Assembly: GCA_034509425.1 (NCBI GenBank)
Contig: JAVTVJ010001700.1
Location: 62,001 to 126,000, forward strand
DNA: 64,000 bases
Direction of reading: 5' to 3'
From: Eopsaltria australis
Lineage: Eukaryota; Chordata; Aves; Passeriformes; Petroicidae
This document shows positions 32,192-43,555 of the stretch, in pieces; position 1 is the stretch's first letter; the number at the start of each line of letters is the position of its first letter. Both the position numbers and the translations under genes were made by a program. The notes beneath the pieces are model-generated. The model was given only the letters and a program-made list of their open reading frames with translations. It was not told where the DNA came from and did not search any database.

Positions 32192-35100
32192 CTAGGGAAA
32201 ACCCTGTTTTTTGGACTGTGTGGATTCGTTGGCCTAGCACATCAGAACCACAAAAATATGAGGCTTTGGTTGACACTGGTGCACAGTGCACATTAATCCC
32301 ATCAAGACATGTGGGGGCAGAATCTGTCTCTATCTCTGGCGTGACTGGGGGATCACAGGATTTGACTTTGGTGGAAGCTGAGGTGAGCCTGACTGGAAAT
32401 GAGTGGAAGAAACATTCTATTGTGACTGGCCCAGAGGCCCCATGCATTTTGGGCATAGATTTCCTCCAAAATGGCTATTTCAAAGACCCAAAAGGACTCA
32501 AGTGGGCTTTTGGGATAGCTGCTGTGGAGACAGAGGGCATTAAGCAATTGAATACCTTGCCTGGACTATCAGAGAACCCATCTGCAGTTGGGCTTCTGAA
32601 GGGAGAAGAACAACATGTGCCGATTGCCACTTTGACAGTGCATCGCCGACAGTACAGAACAACTCGAGATGCTGTGATTCCCATCCACAAGCTGATTCGT
32701 GAGCTGGAGAGCCAAGGGGTGGTCAGCAAAACCCACTCACCCTTCAACAGCCCCATCTGGCCTGTGTGCAAGTCTGAAGGGGAATGGAGATTGACTGTAG
32801 ACTATTGTGCTTTGAATGAAGTGACTCCACCATTGAGTGCTGCCGTGCCAGACATGCTGGAGCTCCAGTACGAGCTGGAGTCCAAGGCAGCAAAGTGGTA
32901 TGGCACTGTTGACATTGCAAATGCATTTTTCTCCATCCCTTTGGCAGCAGAATGCAGGCCCCAGTTTGCCTTCACCTGGAGGGGTGTGCAGTACACATGG
33001 AATCGGCTGCCCCAGGGGTGGAAGCACAGCCCCACGATCTGCCATGGACTGATCCAGGCTGCACTGGAAAAGGGTGAGGCTCCAGAACATCTCCAGTACA
33101 TTGATGACATCATTGTGTGGGGGAACACGGCAGCAGAAGTGTTTGAGAAAGGGGAAAAAATTATCCAGATTCTCCTAAAAGCCGATTTTGCCATCAAGAA
33201 GAGCAAAGTTAAGGGACCTGCTCGAGAGATCCAGTTCTTGGGGATAAAATGGGAAGATGGACGGCGTCAGATTCCCACTGAGGTTATCAACAAGATTACA
33301 GCAATGTCTCCACCAACCAGCAAGAAGGAAACACAAGCTTTCCTAGGCGCCATAGGCTTTTGGAGAATGCATATTCCCAAGTACAGCCAGATTGTGAGCC
33401 CTCTTTATCTGGTTACCCGCAAGAAGAACACTTTCCAGTGGGGCCCTGAACAGCAGCAAGCCTTCACCCAGATCAAAAAGGAAATTGCTCATGCGGTGGC
33501 GCTTGGCCCAGTCAGGACAGGACCAGATGTGAAAAATGTGCTCTACTCTGCAGCCGGGAGCCATGGTCTGTCATGGAGCCTTTGGCAGAAGGTGCCTGGG
33601 GAGGCTCGGGGTCGACCACTAGGATTCTGGAGTCGAGGTTATAGAGGGTCCGAAGCCAACTACACCCCCACAGAGAAGGAAATCTTGGCCGCCTATGAAA
33701 GAGTTCAAGCCGCCTCGGAGGTAATTGGCACGGAAGCACAACTCCTCCTGGCACCCCGACTACCGGTGCTGGGGTGGATGTTCAAAGCAAAGGTTCCCTC
33801 TATCCACCACGCCACCAGTGCTACATGGAGCAAGTGGATTGCTCTCATAACACAATGCGCCCTCATTGGAAAATTGAATCGCCCTGGGATTTTAGAGATA
33901 ATTACAAATTGGCCTGAAGGCGAAAACTTTGGTCTCACTGATGAAGAGGAACAAGAGCAAGTGACACGGGCTGAGGAAGCTCCACCGTACAATCAACTGC
34001 CAGCAGAAGAAGCATGCTGCGCTCTTTTTACGGATGGTTCTTGCCGTATCGTAGGGATGAACCGAAAATGGAAAGCAGCTGTGTGGAGCCCTACACGACA
34101 GGTTGCAGAAGCTACAGAAGGAGACGGTGGATCAAGTCAACTCGCTGAGCTCAAAGCCGTTCAACTGGCCCTGGACATTGCTGAAAGAGAGAAGTGGCCA
34201 AAACTCTATCTTTACACTGATTCATGGATGGTAGCCAATGCTCTGTGGGGATGGCTGGAGAAGTGGAAGAAGGCCAATTGGCAATGTAGGGGAAAACCAA
34301 TCTGGGCTGCTGGAGAGTGGAAAGACATTGCTGCCCGAGTAGAAAAGCTACCTGTGAAAGTCCGCCATGTAGATGCCCATATCCCTAAGAATCGGGCTAA
34401 CAAAGAACACCAGAACAACAAGCAGGTAGATCAGGCTGCAAAGACAGAGGTGTCAAAGACAGACTTAGATTGGCAACACAAGGGAGAGTTGTTCCTAGCC
34501 CGATGGGCCCATGATGCCTCAGGTCATCAAGGTAGAGATGCTACCTATAAATGGGCACGAGACCGAGGGGTGGACCTAACCATGGACAGCATCTCCCAGG
34601 TGATCCATGATTGTGAGACGTGTGCTGCAACTAAGCAGGCAAAGCGAGTGAGACCCCTATGGCATGGTGGACGGTGGTCCAAATATAATTATGGAGAGGC
34701 TTGGCAGATTGATTACATCACACTGCCTCAAACCCGCCAAGGCAAGCGCTATGTTCTCACAATGGTGGAAGACACCACAGGATGGTTGGAGACCTACCCC
34801 GTGCCTCATGCCACTGCCCAGAACACCATTCTGGGCCTTGAAAAACAGGTTCTTTGGAGACATGGTACCCCTGAGAGAATTGAGTCAGACAATGGGACTC
34901 ATTTCAAAAACAGCCTTATAAACACCTGGGCTAGGGAACATGGCATCGAGTGGGTGTACCATATCCCCTACCACGCACCAGCTTCAGGCAAAGTGGAGAG
35001 GTGCAATGGACTGTTAAAAACCACCTTGAAAGCATTGGGTGGGGGATCTTTCAAAAACTGGGAACAGCATTTAGCAAAGGCCACCTGGTTAGTTAACACT

Positions 35101-35346
35101 CGAGGCTCTACCAATCGAGCAGGGCCTGCCCAATCCGAATCCCTGCACACAGTAGATGGAGACAAGGTCCCAGTGGTTCATGTTAGAGGTCTGTTAGGGA
35201 AGACTGTTTGGGTAAATTCTGCCTCCAATACAGACAAACCCATCCGTGGGGTTGTCTTTGCTCAGGGACCAGGTTACACATGGTGGATAATGCAGAAAGA
35301 TGGAACAACACGATGTGTACCCCAGGAAGATCTGATTATTGGGTGA
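32185..35346 (+). CDS. pol: Family B pro-pol, intact frame (protease, RT, RNase H, integrase)
   Basis: An uninterrupted 1053-codon frame, counted from the first ATG (32185); the true protein probably enters by readthrough of the UAG at 32161 rather than at this ATG. Protease has D-T-G at residues 30-32. Reverse transcriptase has LTVDY, LPQGW and YIDD at 305-308. RNase H has its first Asp in TDGSC at 617, followed by the E and the TDS motif. Integrase has the H-H-C-C region (CETC), then Asp 843, Asp 902 and Glu 938, an exact D-D(35)-E. One doubtful site is DYC in place of DYR after the LTV motif. It is 169 bp from the 3' LTR, with no env. ERV-L-like. Confidence 0.95.
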   Translation: MEARENPVFWTVWIRWPSTSEPQKYEALVDTGAQCTLIPSRHVGAESVSISGVTGGSQDLTLVEAEVSLTGNEWKKHSIVTGPEAPCILGIDFLQNGYFKDPKGLKWAFGIAAVETEGIKQLNTLPGLSENPSAVGLLKGEEQHVPIATLTVHRRQYRTTRDAVIPIHKLIRELESQGVVSKTHSPFNSPIWPVCKSEGEWRLTVDYCALNEVTPPLSAAVPDMLELQYELESKAAKWYGTVDIANAFFSIPLAAECRPQFAFTWRGVQYTWNRLPQGWKHSPTICHGLIQAALEKGEAPEHLQYIDDIIVWGNTAAEVFEKGEKIIQILLKADFAIKKSKVKGPAREIQFLGIKWEDGRRQIPTEVINKITAMSPPTSKKETQAFLGAIGFWRMHIPKYSQIVSPLYLVTRKKNTFQWGPEQQQAFTQIKKEIAHAVALGPVRTGPDVKNVLYSAAGSHGLSWSLWQKVPGEARGRPLGFWSRGYRGSEANYTPTEKEILAAYERVQAASEVIGTEAQLLLAPRLPVLGWMFKAKVPSIHHATSATWSKWIALITQCALIGKLNRPGILEIITNWPEGENFGLTDEEEQEQVTRAEEAPPYNQLPAEEACCALFTDGSCRIVGMNRKWKAAVWSPTRQVAEATEGDGGSSQLAELKAVQLALDIAEREKWPKLYLYTDSWMVANALWGWLEKWKKANWQCRGKPIWAAGEWKDIAARVEKLPVKVRHVDAHIPKNRANKEHQNNKQVDQAAKTEVSKTDLDWQHKGELFLARWAHDASGHQGRDATYKWARDRGVDLTMDSISQVIHDCETCAATKQAKRVRPLWHGGRWSKYNYGEAWQIDYITLPQTRQGKRYVLTMVEDTTGWLETYPVPHATAQNTILGLEKQVLWRHGTPERIESDNGTHFKNSLINTWAREHGIEWVYHIPYHAPASGKVERCNGLLKTTLKALGGGSFKNWEQHLAKATWLVNTRGSTNRAGPAQSESLHTVDGDKVPVVHVRGLLGKTVWVNSASNTDKPIRGVVFAQGPGYTWWIMQKDGTTRCVPQEDLIIG

Positions 35347-35495
35347 GAACCATGTTTAAATATCACTATTTGCTGGATTTTACTGCCATTTTATATATAT
35401 ATAGCTATATACTGTATATATGTGTACCTATATATGTGTATAATGTATGTGTGTTTAGAATCAGAATATATTAGTTTTGGTAGTGAGCTGACGAA

Positions 35496-35514
35496 ATGGG
35501 GATAAGGGGTGGAA
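35496..35514 (+). other. Polypurine tract, family B
   Basis: AATGGGGATAAGGGGTGGAA immediately before the 3' LTR, the expected plus-strand primer. Confidence 0.85.
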
Positions 35515-36209
35515 TGTCCTGGGTTGACTGTATGATGCTTGTATCCCCAATCGTCTGTCCTGCTTATGCCAGGTATTAAGTTCTGTAGCTTTAAGTTAGG
35601 CCCAGAGAGAGAGAGAGTGAAGAGGGTGAAGGGGGGAGAGAAAACGCACACAGTTTGTCTACAGGAGTTACACCTTACTTCCCCGGAAATTCCTTCGAAG
35701 ACTGCGCTCGAAGCGGAGACAGAAAAAATAGAGATAAGCTCTCTGTGTGCTCTTGGAGTTCGCAGCTGGGTGCTCTCGGAAATCTCTCGGCTTTTGCAGA
35801 GAGAGAGAGAGACTTTATTTCTTTTACTGGTTTATTTCTTCTGGGACTGGTCAGCATCTCTGTGGTCCAAGACATCAGGACAATCCCCCGGGGGCCCCCC
35901 GACTCTGCAGCCGGGCCTGGCCATCGGCCCCAGCCTCTGGAGGGACTGAGGCTGACACAGCCGCACCCACAGAAGGACTCTCTGGATCCACCATCTCTTC
36001 AGAGAAAGGAGAGGTTTCATTGTTTTATATCATTCAATTTTTGTTTCCAAACTTGTGAATATTCTGCTTATTAAATAAATAGTTTTTTCCACTTTTTCTC
36101 TAAGGAAATCTTTTCCCGAACCGGGTTGGGGGAGGGGTGGCTGGAATTGGCTTGTCTAGAGGAGACCCCCTTGGAGGTCTCCTCCTAACATTTGCCCTAA
36201 ACTAGGACA
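35515..36209 (+). repeat. Family B 3' LTR
   Basis: 695 bp, nearly identical to the 5' LTR. The visible differences are one C/T near 35681, one extra A near 35699 and one extra AG in the run near 35803. Confidence 0.95.
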
Positions 36210-37462
36210 CATGTGTATATTAGTTGTGGGTTTTGTTTGTTTGGGTTTTTTAATCTATATTAAAAAAGTGCCTTTTCCTTTCCTGTCTTTTTCTTTCTTG
36301 AAAAAGGACAGATGTTCTTTTTCACTGACTGATACATAAGCATCTTTGCCAGTTCCGTAGGGCATCACTTTATCAGTGAAACTAAGGCTGTGTTTGACTC
36401 CTCCTCTGTGAGGGAGTAACACAATGTAGCTATAACATATTCTCCAGTCCCACACTAAAGAACTCTAATGCCTTTTGTAACTGTTTCATCAACTGTTCTC
36501 ATCATGGAGGAGTGAATCACAGGGAAACTTCATCTGTATTGTTTAAGCTACTTTAAAGTTTGCTTTAAATGTGTGTCATAAAACTAGAGAACTTAATTGC
36601 ATTTTTCACATGGTCATCAAGCAGCTTCTGTCTTCAAAATGACAAAAATGCCTTCAGCAACAAACTTCTGCTTCAGAAATCTTCTGTAGAGTTATGGGAT
36701 ACCTGTTCAGCGAATGATTCACATTTCTGTATCCTTTCCAATACATTCAGTCAAGTCACTGCTGCTTATACTGCTAAGCAGATTATATTTTAGCATTTTG
36801 AGATTGACATCAGGAAGATAATGTATCTTTTTGACAAATACTTTCCTCATGACTGGTTATGCAAATGACATTTTTTCTGGCAGTCATGGATACTGATTTT
36901 GCGTGCTCTGTTCTGTACTTGCAGTGTTACTTCTGGTGCTGTAACCTTGCATTTTGAGAAGTGGAGGGGAGGGCATTGCGTTCTACAATAACATTGCAAG
37001 ACAAGTAAAATCTTGGTCATCATCCAGTCAATTATCTGTTAACACCAGCTCTCAGGTGCTGTAGTGCAAAAACAGGCTGTCGATAGGAAAATTGGAATGA
37101 GGAAGATTTTAGAAAAAGTGTTCCCCAAGAGTTGTGAAAAGAGGAGTTTATAGGTGCAGAGTGGCCTTCCCTTTCAAATATGCTGTGAATCTCACAGATT
37201 CCCCAGGGCTTGGCTTAAGTTCTGAAGCCTCAAGGAGAGAAAAGGGAGAGAATGGTCAGAAGGGGTTTGCAGTTGAGAGAAAGATTAAAGACATTGCTGG
37301 GAGAGCATTCTGGCACAACTCTTCCTAGCAAAACAAGTCTGACCCAGACTCCTGCTGAATTGTAGTTTTTAGTATAGTTAAGGCAGGGGTTCTATACTGC
37401 ACCTTAGTTAAAAATAGGCAATCAAATCGTAGCACTACAGGTAAGCACTGGCACAGGGACTT
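36210..37462. other. Intron, no gene seen
   Basis: AT-rich intron between the family B provirus and the CR1 tail. No motif, repeat family or convincing reading frame was found. Confidence 0.65.
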
Positions 37463-38690
37463 AATCACGGAATCATAGAATCATTGAATGGTTAGGGCTC
37501 AAAAGGACCTTAAAGATCATCTAATTCCAATCCCCCTGCCAGGGGCAGGAAACTTTCTACTACACCAGGTTACTCAGAGCCTCATCCAGCCTGGTCTTGA
37601 ACACCTTCAGGGATGGGAAATCTAAAACCTCTCTGGGCAACCTGAGATCAGTCCAGTGCCTCAACACCCCCACAGTAAAGAATTTCCTCTTAATATCTAA
37701 TCTAAATGTACACTCCTTCATCTTAAGGTCATTCCCCCTGTCCTGTCTGTACATGCACTTGTAAAAAGTCCTTCTCCAGCCTTCTTGTAAGATATTGGAA
37801 GGCTGCTCTAAGAGCTCTTCAGAGCCTTCTCTTCTCTAGGCTGAACAGCCCCACCTCTCTTTCTCTGTTTGTTGGAGAGGTGTACCAGTTCTGTGATCAA
37901 CTTATTGACCCCTCTCTGGATTCATTCCAGCTCCACATCTTTCTTGTGCTGGGAGCCCCAGGACCGGATGCAGTACTCCAGGTGGGGTCTCATGAGAGCA
38001 GAGTAGATGGGAAGAATTACCTCCCTTGACCTGCTGGTCACATCTCTGTGATGCAGCCCAAGATGTGGTTGGCTTTCTGGGCTGCTGGCACACACTGTTG
38101 GTACACATTCAGCTTTTAGTCCACCAGCACCCTCAAATCCTTCTCCCCAGGGCTGCTTTCAATCCATTCTCCACCCTGTGTTTGTGATTGAGATTGCTGT
38201 GACCCTGCTGCAGCACCTTGCACTTGGCCTTGTTGAACTCGATAAGGTTCTCACACACTCACCTGTCAAACCTGTCAGGATCCCTCTGGATGATATCCCC
38301 TTCCTCCAGCGTGTCAACTGCACCACACAGCTTGGTGTTGTCAGCAAACTTGCTGAGGATGCACTTGATCCTACTGTCCATGTTGCTGTCAAAGGTGTCA
38401 CCATACTGACCACTAAGGATTGTCACTCGTCACTTCTCTCCACTTGGACATTGAGCTGTTGACCGCAAGTCTCTGAGTGTGACCATCCAGCCAATTTTTT
38501 ATCCACTGAGTGATCCATCCATCAAATCCATGTCTCTCCAGTTTTGGACAAGGATGTCATGGGGGACAATGTCAAATGCTTTGCCCAAGTCCAGGTAGAT
38601 GATATCTGTTGCTCTTCCCTTATCCACCACTGCTGTAATCCCATCGTAGAAGGCCACCAAATTTGTCAGGCCATGGGTATAGATGAAGTA
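37463..38690 (-). mobile_element. CR1 LINE, 5'-truncated
   Basis: On the plus strand it begins with GGAATCATAGAATCATTGAATGG, the reverse complement of the 3' end of bird CR1 elements with its short ATTCTATG-type repeat. Reading the minus strand from the right gives reverse transcriptase pieces: LTNLVAFYDGITAVVDKGRA, then DIIYLDLGKAFD, a KFADNTKLC stretch (about 38331-38352), and finally FRLDIKRKFFT...RLPREV. Frameshifts and stops break it up, and the catalytic FADD has become FADN, so it is inactive. It inserted antisense to SLC2A13 by the usual 5'-truncated retrotransposition. Confidence 0.9.
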
Positions 38691-39393
38691 GCTTGTTCTC
38701 CTAGGCAAGTTAAAGTGTGGGATTTGTAATGTAAGTTCTAGAGCAAGCACTTGGGAGTGAATTTAATGTGGTGGTTTGTGCATAAAAATGAAGCTGTCTA
38801 GCACACCTTTTGTAAAAGTTTTACTGGCTGCCAGTATAGTACTTGCTTCTGACCAGAAAGAAATCATTATAGCATCCAATTGAGACATTTTAAATAGATT
38901 GTTTATTTTCCATATGCCTGACAGTAGTACAATGTTCAATGCAAGTTGGAGAAAAGTCTCAGTTTGTACTGTCTGGGTGAAAAGTGTCTGCGAACTGCAT
39001 GGCTTTTCCTCACACCCCTGCGTGTAGCTGTACTCAGCTGTGATGTGCCAGGATGCATGTATTTCACACAAAATCAGAAGTGATGTGTTTGGTACTAACA
39101 GCATCTTGATGAAATGAACATCATTTGCATTAAGAATAGACATTTATTTTTGTGTAGATGAAGGACATGTAACTATGAATCGTAATTAGGAGAGCAGTGT
39201 AATTTCCTCCAGCCCTATTTATCCCACATTTCTCTAAGCTGTGAATTAGGGTTGAGATTCCTGACCTTATCTGCTCGGCATGTGGACCTATGCCTTTTGT
39301 TATCTGTTGTTATCCATGTACGTGTGTCAGCTTCTGATAATGAAAATGTCTCCTTTGCACATGTTGCCATGTAAAACTACTGGGTTTCAGTGG
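38691..39393. other. Intron, no gene seen
   Basis: Unremarkable intron between the CR1 tail and the class I provirus. The four bases before the provirus (GTGG, 39390-39393) are half of its target duplication. Confidence 0.65.
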
Positions 39394-39834
39394 TGATGCC
39401 TTACGAAAGGCTGACCTGAAACAGAAGCTGGACAGAGTTGAAAGAATAAAAGAAGTATTTATTAAAACAAGGTACACTTTGGGCCATGCAGGAGTCTCAC
39501 AGAGACTACACCCAAAATGGACGCCTAGCACGTGCTTTTGGGACAGATATACCTTCGGTCCATCTGCATATCAGAAACCCATTGTCCAATTACAGTTTTG
39601 GGTCCTGAAGTCCCATCCCTAGTTTGTCCCCTTCTTCTCTTCGCTGCTGTCCATGGATGTTTACATTTTGGGCTTTTGGAAAAAACAGTATGTCCTTGAA
39701 ACTCCAGCCTAGAGAGAAATTGTTTCATCTAAATGACAGTAACAGAACACTAGCTGACAATTTGTGGAGTCTTAGAGTCATATACTAGAGCAGTCATGAT
39801 GTAGAAAAATAAAAAGTTAAAACCTAAGGCATCA
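39394..39834 (-). repeat. Class I ERV 3' LTR
   Basis: 441 bp. On the minus strand an AATAAATAC signal lies near 39450-39460 (TATTTATT on the plus strand). It is preceded on its 5' side by the purine tract TAAAAAGGGGGAAA (39835-39848, minus strand). Confidence 0.93.
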
Positions 39835-40221
39835 TTTCCCCCTTTTTAGAGCCTTGACAAGGCCTCTACCATGTCAAGTCTCTATTCTAAATATCTATTA
39901 TCTATTAATAATCTACATTAATAATCTAGATTAATAATCTATTAATAATATACACTTAATAACAGTAAATATTTAACAACAGTAGATATAGAAGAATTGT
40001 GACTATGATTACTATGAGCAGTTCTTTAAGCACTGAAGCATTATTTAAATCACGCTCTCTTCTGCATCACTCTTTGTTTTCTCAGTTGTTTCAGGAGCAG
40101 AAGCTTTCTTAACTCTGGAGTAGTGGATCCAGGGTCCTTTGCCAGAGACTTTGACTGCAGTGAGGGTAGTCAGCAGGACTTGGAATGGTCCTTTCTACTT
40201 GGCTTGTAGAGGTTCATTGTC
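39835..40221 (-). other. Class I ERV polypurine tract and env-less 3' region
   Basis: After the polypurine tract comes an AT-rich stretch with TTAATAATCTA-type repetition (39890-39970), then sequence leading into the end of integrase. No envelope signal peptide, surface or transmembrane subunit can be read in any frame. The AT-rich repetition may mark where env was deleted. Confidence 0.6.
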
Positions 40222-43200
40222 CTACCACTTGATATAGACCCAGTCTCCAGGTTGGAACAGATGTGCAGGTGTGTCCAGTCCGATGGGTCTGGATAGCACG
40301 ATGTAATTCTGGAGCTTCTGCAAAGTGGAACCTAAAGCCATTAGATATCTCTGTAAATCAAGTTTCCCTTTTATATGAATTTCCCCTGGAATGTGTGGAA
40401 TCTGGTATGGCCTACCATACAGTATTTCATAGGGACTGATGTTATCCCTCCACCTTGGCTGTATGCGGATCCTTAGTAAAGCTATAGGCAAGGCTTGAAC
40501 CCATGTCATGGATGTTTCTTGACAAATTTTGCTAATTTGTGTTTTAAGGGTTCTATTCATATGTTCGACTTTACCACTCGCTTGGGGTCTATAAGGTGTA
40601 TGCAGATCCCAAGTAATTCCCAAAATTTGACTGATTTCTTTAATTACTGTGGCAACAAAGTGTGGTCCTCTATCCGATGACATTCCCAGGGGAACCCTGA
40701 ACCTTGGAATTATATGATTGATCAAAACTTTCACCACTTCTTTGGCTGTGTTGGTGCGACAGGGGTAAGCTTCGGGCTATCTACTAAATGTGTCAATCAA
40801 TACTAGTATGTACTGGTATCTCTCTCTACGTGGTAATTCAGCAAAATCTATTTGCCAGTAATCTCCAGGAAGATCCCCTGCTTTTGTTACTCCTAACACA
40901 ACTCTTTTCCTTGTATCAGGGTTGTTTTTGCAGCAAACTTCACATTTGCTTACTACTGTTTGTACAATTTCAGTCATTCCTTTTCCTATTATTACTTTTT
41001 TTAGATGTTTTAGAAGGTTTTCAGTCCCAAAATGTGTGTTTTCAAGTTCTCTCTGAGCTAGCTCTCGAAGAATCAGGGGTGGGATTACAACTTGGTTTGT
41101 TGGTGTGACAGCCTACCCACTTTCTGTGATCTCAGCCTTGAGAGATTTAATAAGCTTCTGATCTGCTTGATCATACTTTGGGATGAACTCTGATAAGTTT
41201 ACTTCTTTTTTTGGGAATTACTGCGAGAATACCTTTTTCTGCAACTCCTTTTGCCGCTTTGTCAGCAAAGCGATTTCCCAATTCTGGAGTGGTTTTCCCT
41301 TTTTGGTGACCCCTGCAGTGCATGATATCTACTTCTGTGGGTTTTCTAACGCTCTCTAAGAGGGCAAGTATTTGTTCAGCGTGTTTAATTTGATTCCCTT
41401 GAGCGTTCAGCAGTCCTCTTTCTTTCCAGATGGCTCCATGGGCATGGACGACACTAAACGCATATTTAGAGTCAGTCCATATATTTACCTTCTTCCCTTC
41501 ACTCAGGTCCAGGGCCCTTGTCAGGGCAATCAGTTCAGCTTTCTGTGATGACACATCTGCTGGCAGGGCCTTCGCCTCAATTACCTTGTCTTGAGTGGTC
41601 ACTGCATAGCCTGTCATCTTTTTACCATTTCTTATAAAGCTGCTCTCGTCCGTAAAAAGCTCCCAGTCTGGATTGTCTAGGGGCACATCCTTCAGATCTG
41701 TTTGGCTGGAGTAGACCTCTTCTATTGTCTGCAAACAATCACACTCAGGGACATTGTCAGTTAGCGTGGAAGACAGAAACATGGCAGGATTAACAACAGA
41801 AGTTGTTTTCAAGGTGACATCATCTTGTTCTAGTAGCAATGATTGATATTTAAGCATCCGGTTGCTGGACAGCCAATGTCCCCCCTTTTGTTCGAGCACA
41901 TCTGCTACAGCATGGGGTACATACACTACAATGTGCCGTCCAAGGGTGAGTTTTCGGGCCTCTTGGATCAAGATGACAGTAGCTGCCACGGCTTTCAAAC
42001 ACCCCGGCCACCCTTGGGCAACATTGTCTAGCTGTTTGGAAAAGTAAGCCACAGGCCTCCGTTGGTTCCCGAGGCGTTGAGCTAGTACCCTTAAAGCAAC
42101 ATTCAAGCTTTCATAAGTAAACAGTTCAAAAGATTTAGTTAAGTCTGGCAATCCCAGTGCTGGAGCTGACATTAGGGAGTGTTTCAGCTGTTTATAAGCT
42201 GCCCTTGTATTTTCTGTCCATATGATAATTCCATTTTCAGCTGCTTTTAATGCTTCATATAGGGGTTTTACTAGCAGTCCATAATTTGCTATCTACAAAC
42301 GACACCAACCTACCATTCCCAGGAAAGCTTGCATCTCCCTCACAGTGCGGGGCTCTGGGAGTTGACAGATGGCTTCTTTCCGTTCTTTGCGGAGCTGTCA
42401 ATGTCCACGAAAGATCTCAAGCCCCAAGTAAATTACTGCTTCTTTGGCAATCTGTGCTTTGTCTTTAGAAACTCTGTACCCACTCAGTCCCAAAAAGGTT
42501 AATAAACTGATGGTAAATTTAATGCAGTCATCTCTGGTTTTAGCCGCAATCCGGATGTCATCTACATATTGAAGAATAACTCCCTCTGGCTGCTGTTTTT
42601 TCCAGTCCTCTAGTTCCTTTGCTAGCTGATTTCCAAACCCTGTGGGACTGCTCTTGTACCCCTGGGGCAAAATGGTCCAAGTAAGTTGACTTTTCCTCCC
42701 TGTCTCAGGATTCTCCCACTCAAAAGCAAAAAGCTCTTGGCTGTTTTTATGCACAGGAGTGCAGAAAAAGGCATCCTTCAGGTCTATCACAGTAAACCAC
42801 CCTAATTCGTCTGTCAGTGCAGTCAAAAGGGCATATGGGTTTGCCACAACAGGGTGTATGTCTTCAGTGATTCTGTTAATTGCTCTCAGATCTTGAACTA
42901 ATCGATAGCTCTTACCATCTGCTTTCTTAATAGCAAGTATGGGGGTATTCAATATGGACTCACATTGCACTAATAACCCATGTTGGAGGAATTTTTCAAT
43001 TATGGGTACCAGTCCTTTACATCTTTCTAATTTCAAAGGGTATTGTTTTTGCCTTACCGGTGTGGCTCCTGGTTTGAGAGTAATACTCACAGGCTCTGCT
43101 TGTTTGGATCTTCCTGGGATATCACTGGCCCATGCTATTGGATTGACAGCTTTTTCAACTTCAATGGGGATTTCACCGCATTTGTCCTGTATGAAAAGTG

Positions 43201-43555
43201 CAGCAACTTCGACAAATTTAGATTCAGGAATTACAACTTGTATTCCCTTCCCCTTTTTGAATTTAATTTCTGCCTCTAATTTCTCTAGCAAATCTCTCCC
43301 TAATAATGGTTTAGGGGAGTTAGGCATGTAAAGGAATTGATGAGTTACCCAGTGTTTGCCCAATTTGAATTTTAAAGGTTGGAAGAAAGGCCGTGTTTCG
43401 CTTACCCGTCGCCTCAACAACATGTACAGTGTTTTGACTCAGTTTCTCTTCCATGGTATTTAGTACAGAAAATGCTGCTCCAGTATCTACCAAAAATTCA
43501 ATGTTATCTGACCCCAGCTTAGCTATAACCAAAGGTTCTGCTGGGGAAGAAGCCT
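40222..43555 (-). pseudogene. pol: Class I ERV pro-pol, broken
   Basis: Protease (LVDTGAAFSVL, to 43320) is in the gag frame. Reverse transcriptase (43423-42398) is in another frame and has RLVQDLRAIN, FTVIDLKDAFF, LPQGYKSSP and YVDD, the gammaretroviral set. The connection and RNase H (42172-41171) follow, with the first RNase H motif reading TDESS, then the E and TDSKYA. Integrase is split into an N-terminal piece with part of the zinc-binding region and WQIDFAELP (40977-40777) and a C-terminal piece (40737-40222) with SSDRG and GKVEH, where Asp and Glu are 35 residues apart. At least two frameshifts and several stops separate these pieces. Confidence 0.88.

Larger units (their letters stand above)
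29082..36209 (+). mobile_element. Family B ERV provirus, complete LTR-to-LTR
   Basis: Provirus of 7128 bp in the same orientation as SLC2A13. Order: 5' LTR, primer binding site, gag (broken), UAG plus hairpin, open pro-pol, polypurine tract, 3' LTR. There is no env. The flanks are CATGG (29077-29081) and CATGT (36210-36214), a 5-bp target duplication with one mismatch. By eye the two LTRs differ by one substitution, a 1-bp indel and a 2-bp indel in an AG run, so the insertion looks very young or the LTRs were recently homogenised. Pol is ERV-L-like (class III). Confidence 0.95.

Noticed and set aside
35347..35514. Possible env between family B pol and the 3' LTR
   Set aside because: Only 168 bp of AT-rich sequence and the polypurine tract are present. 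The same is true in family A. Env is absent, as is common in ERV-L-like elements.
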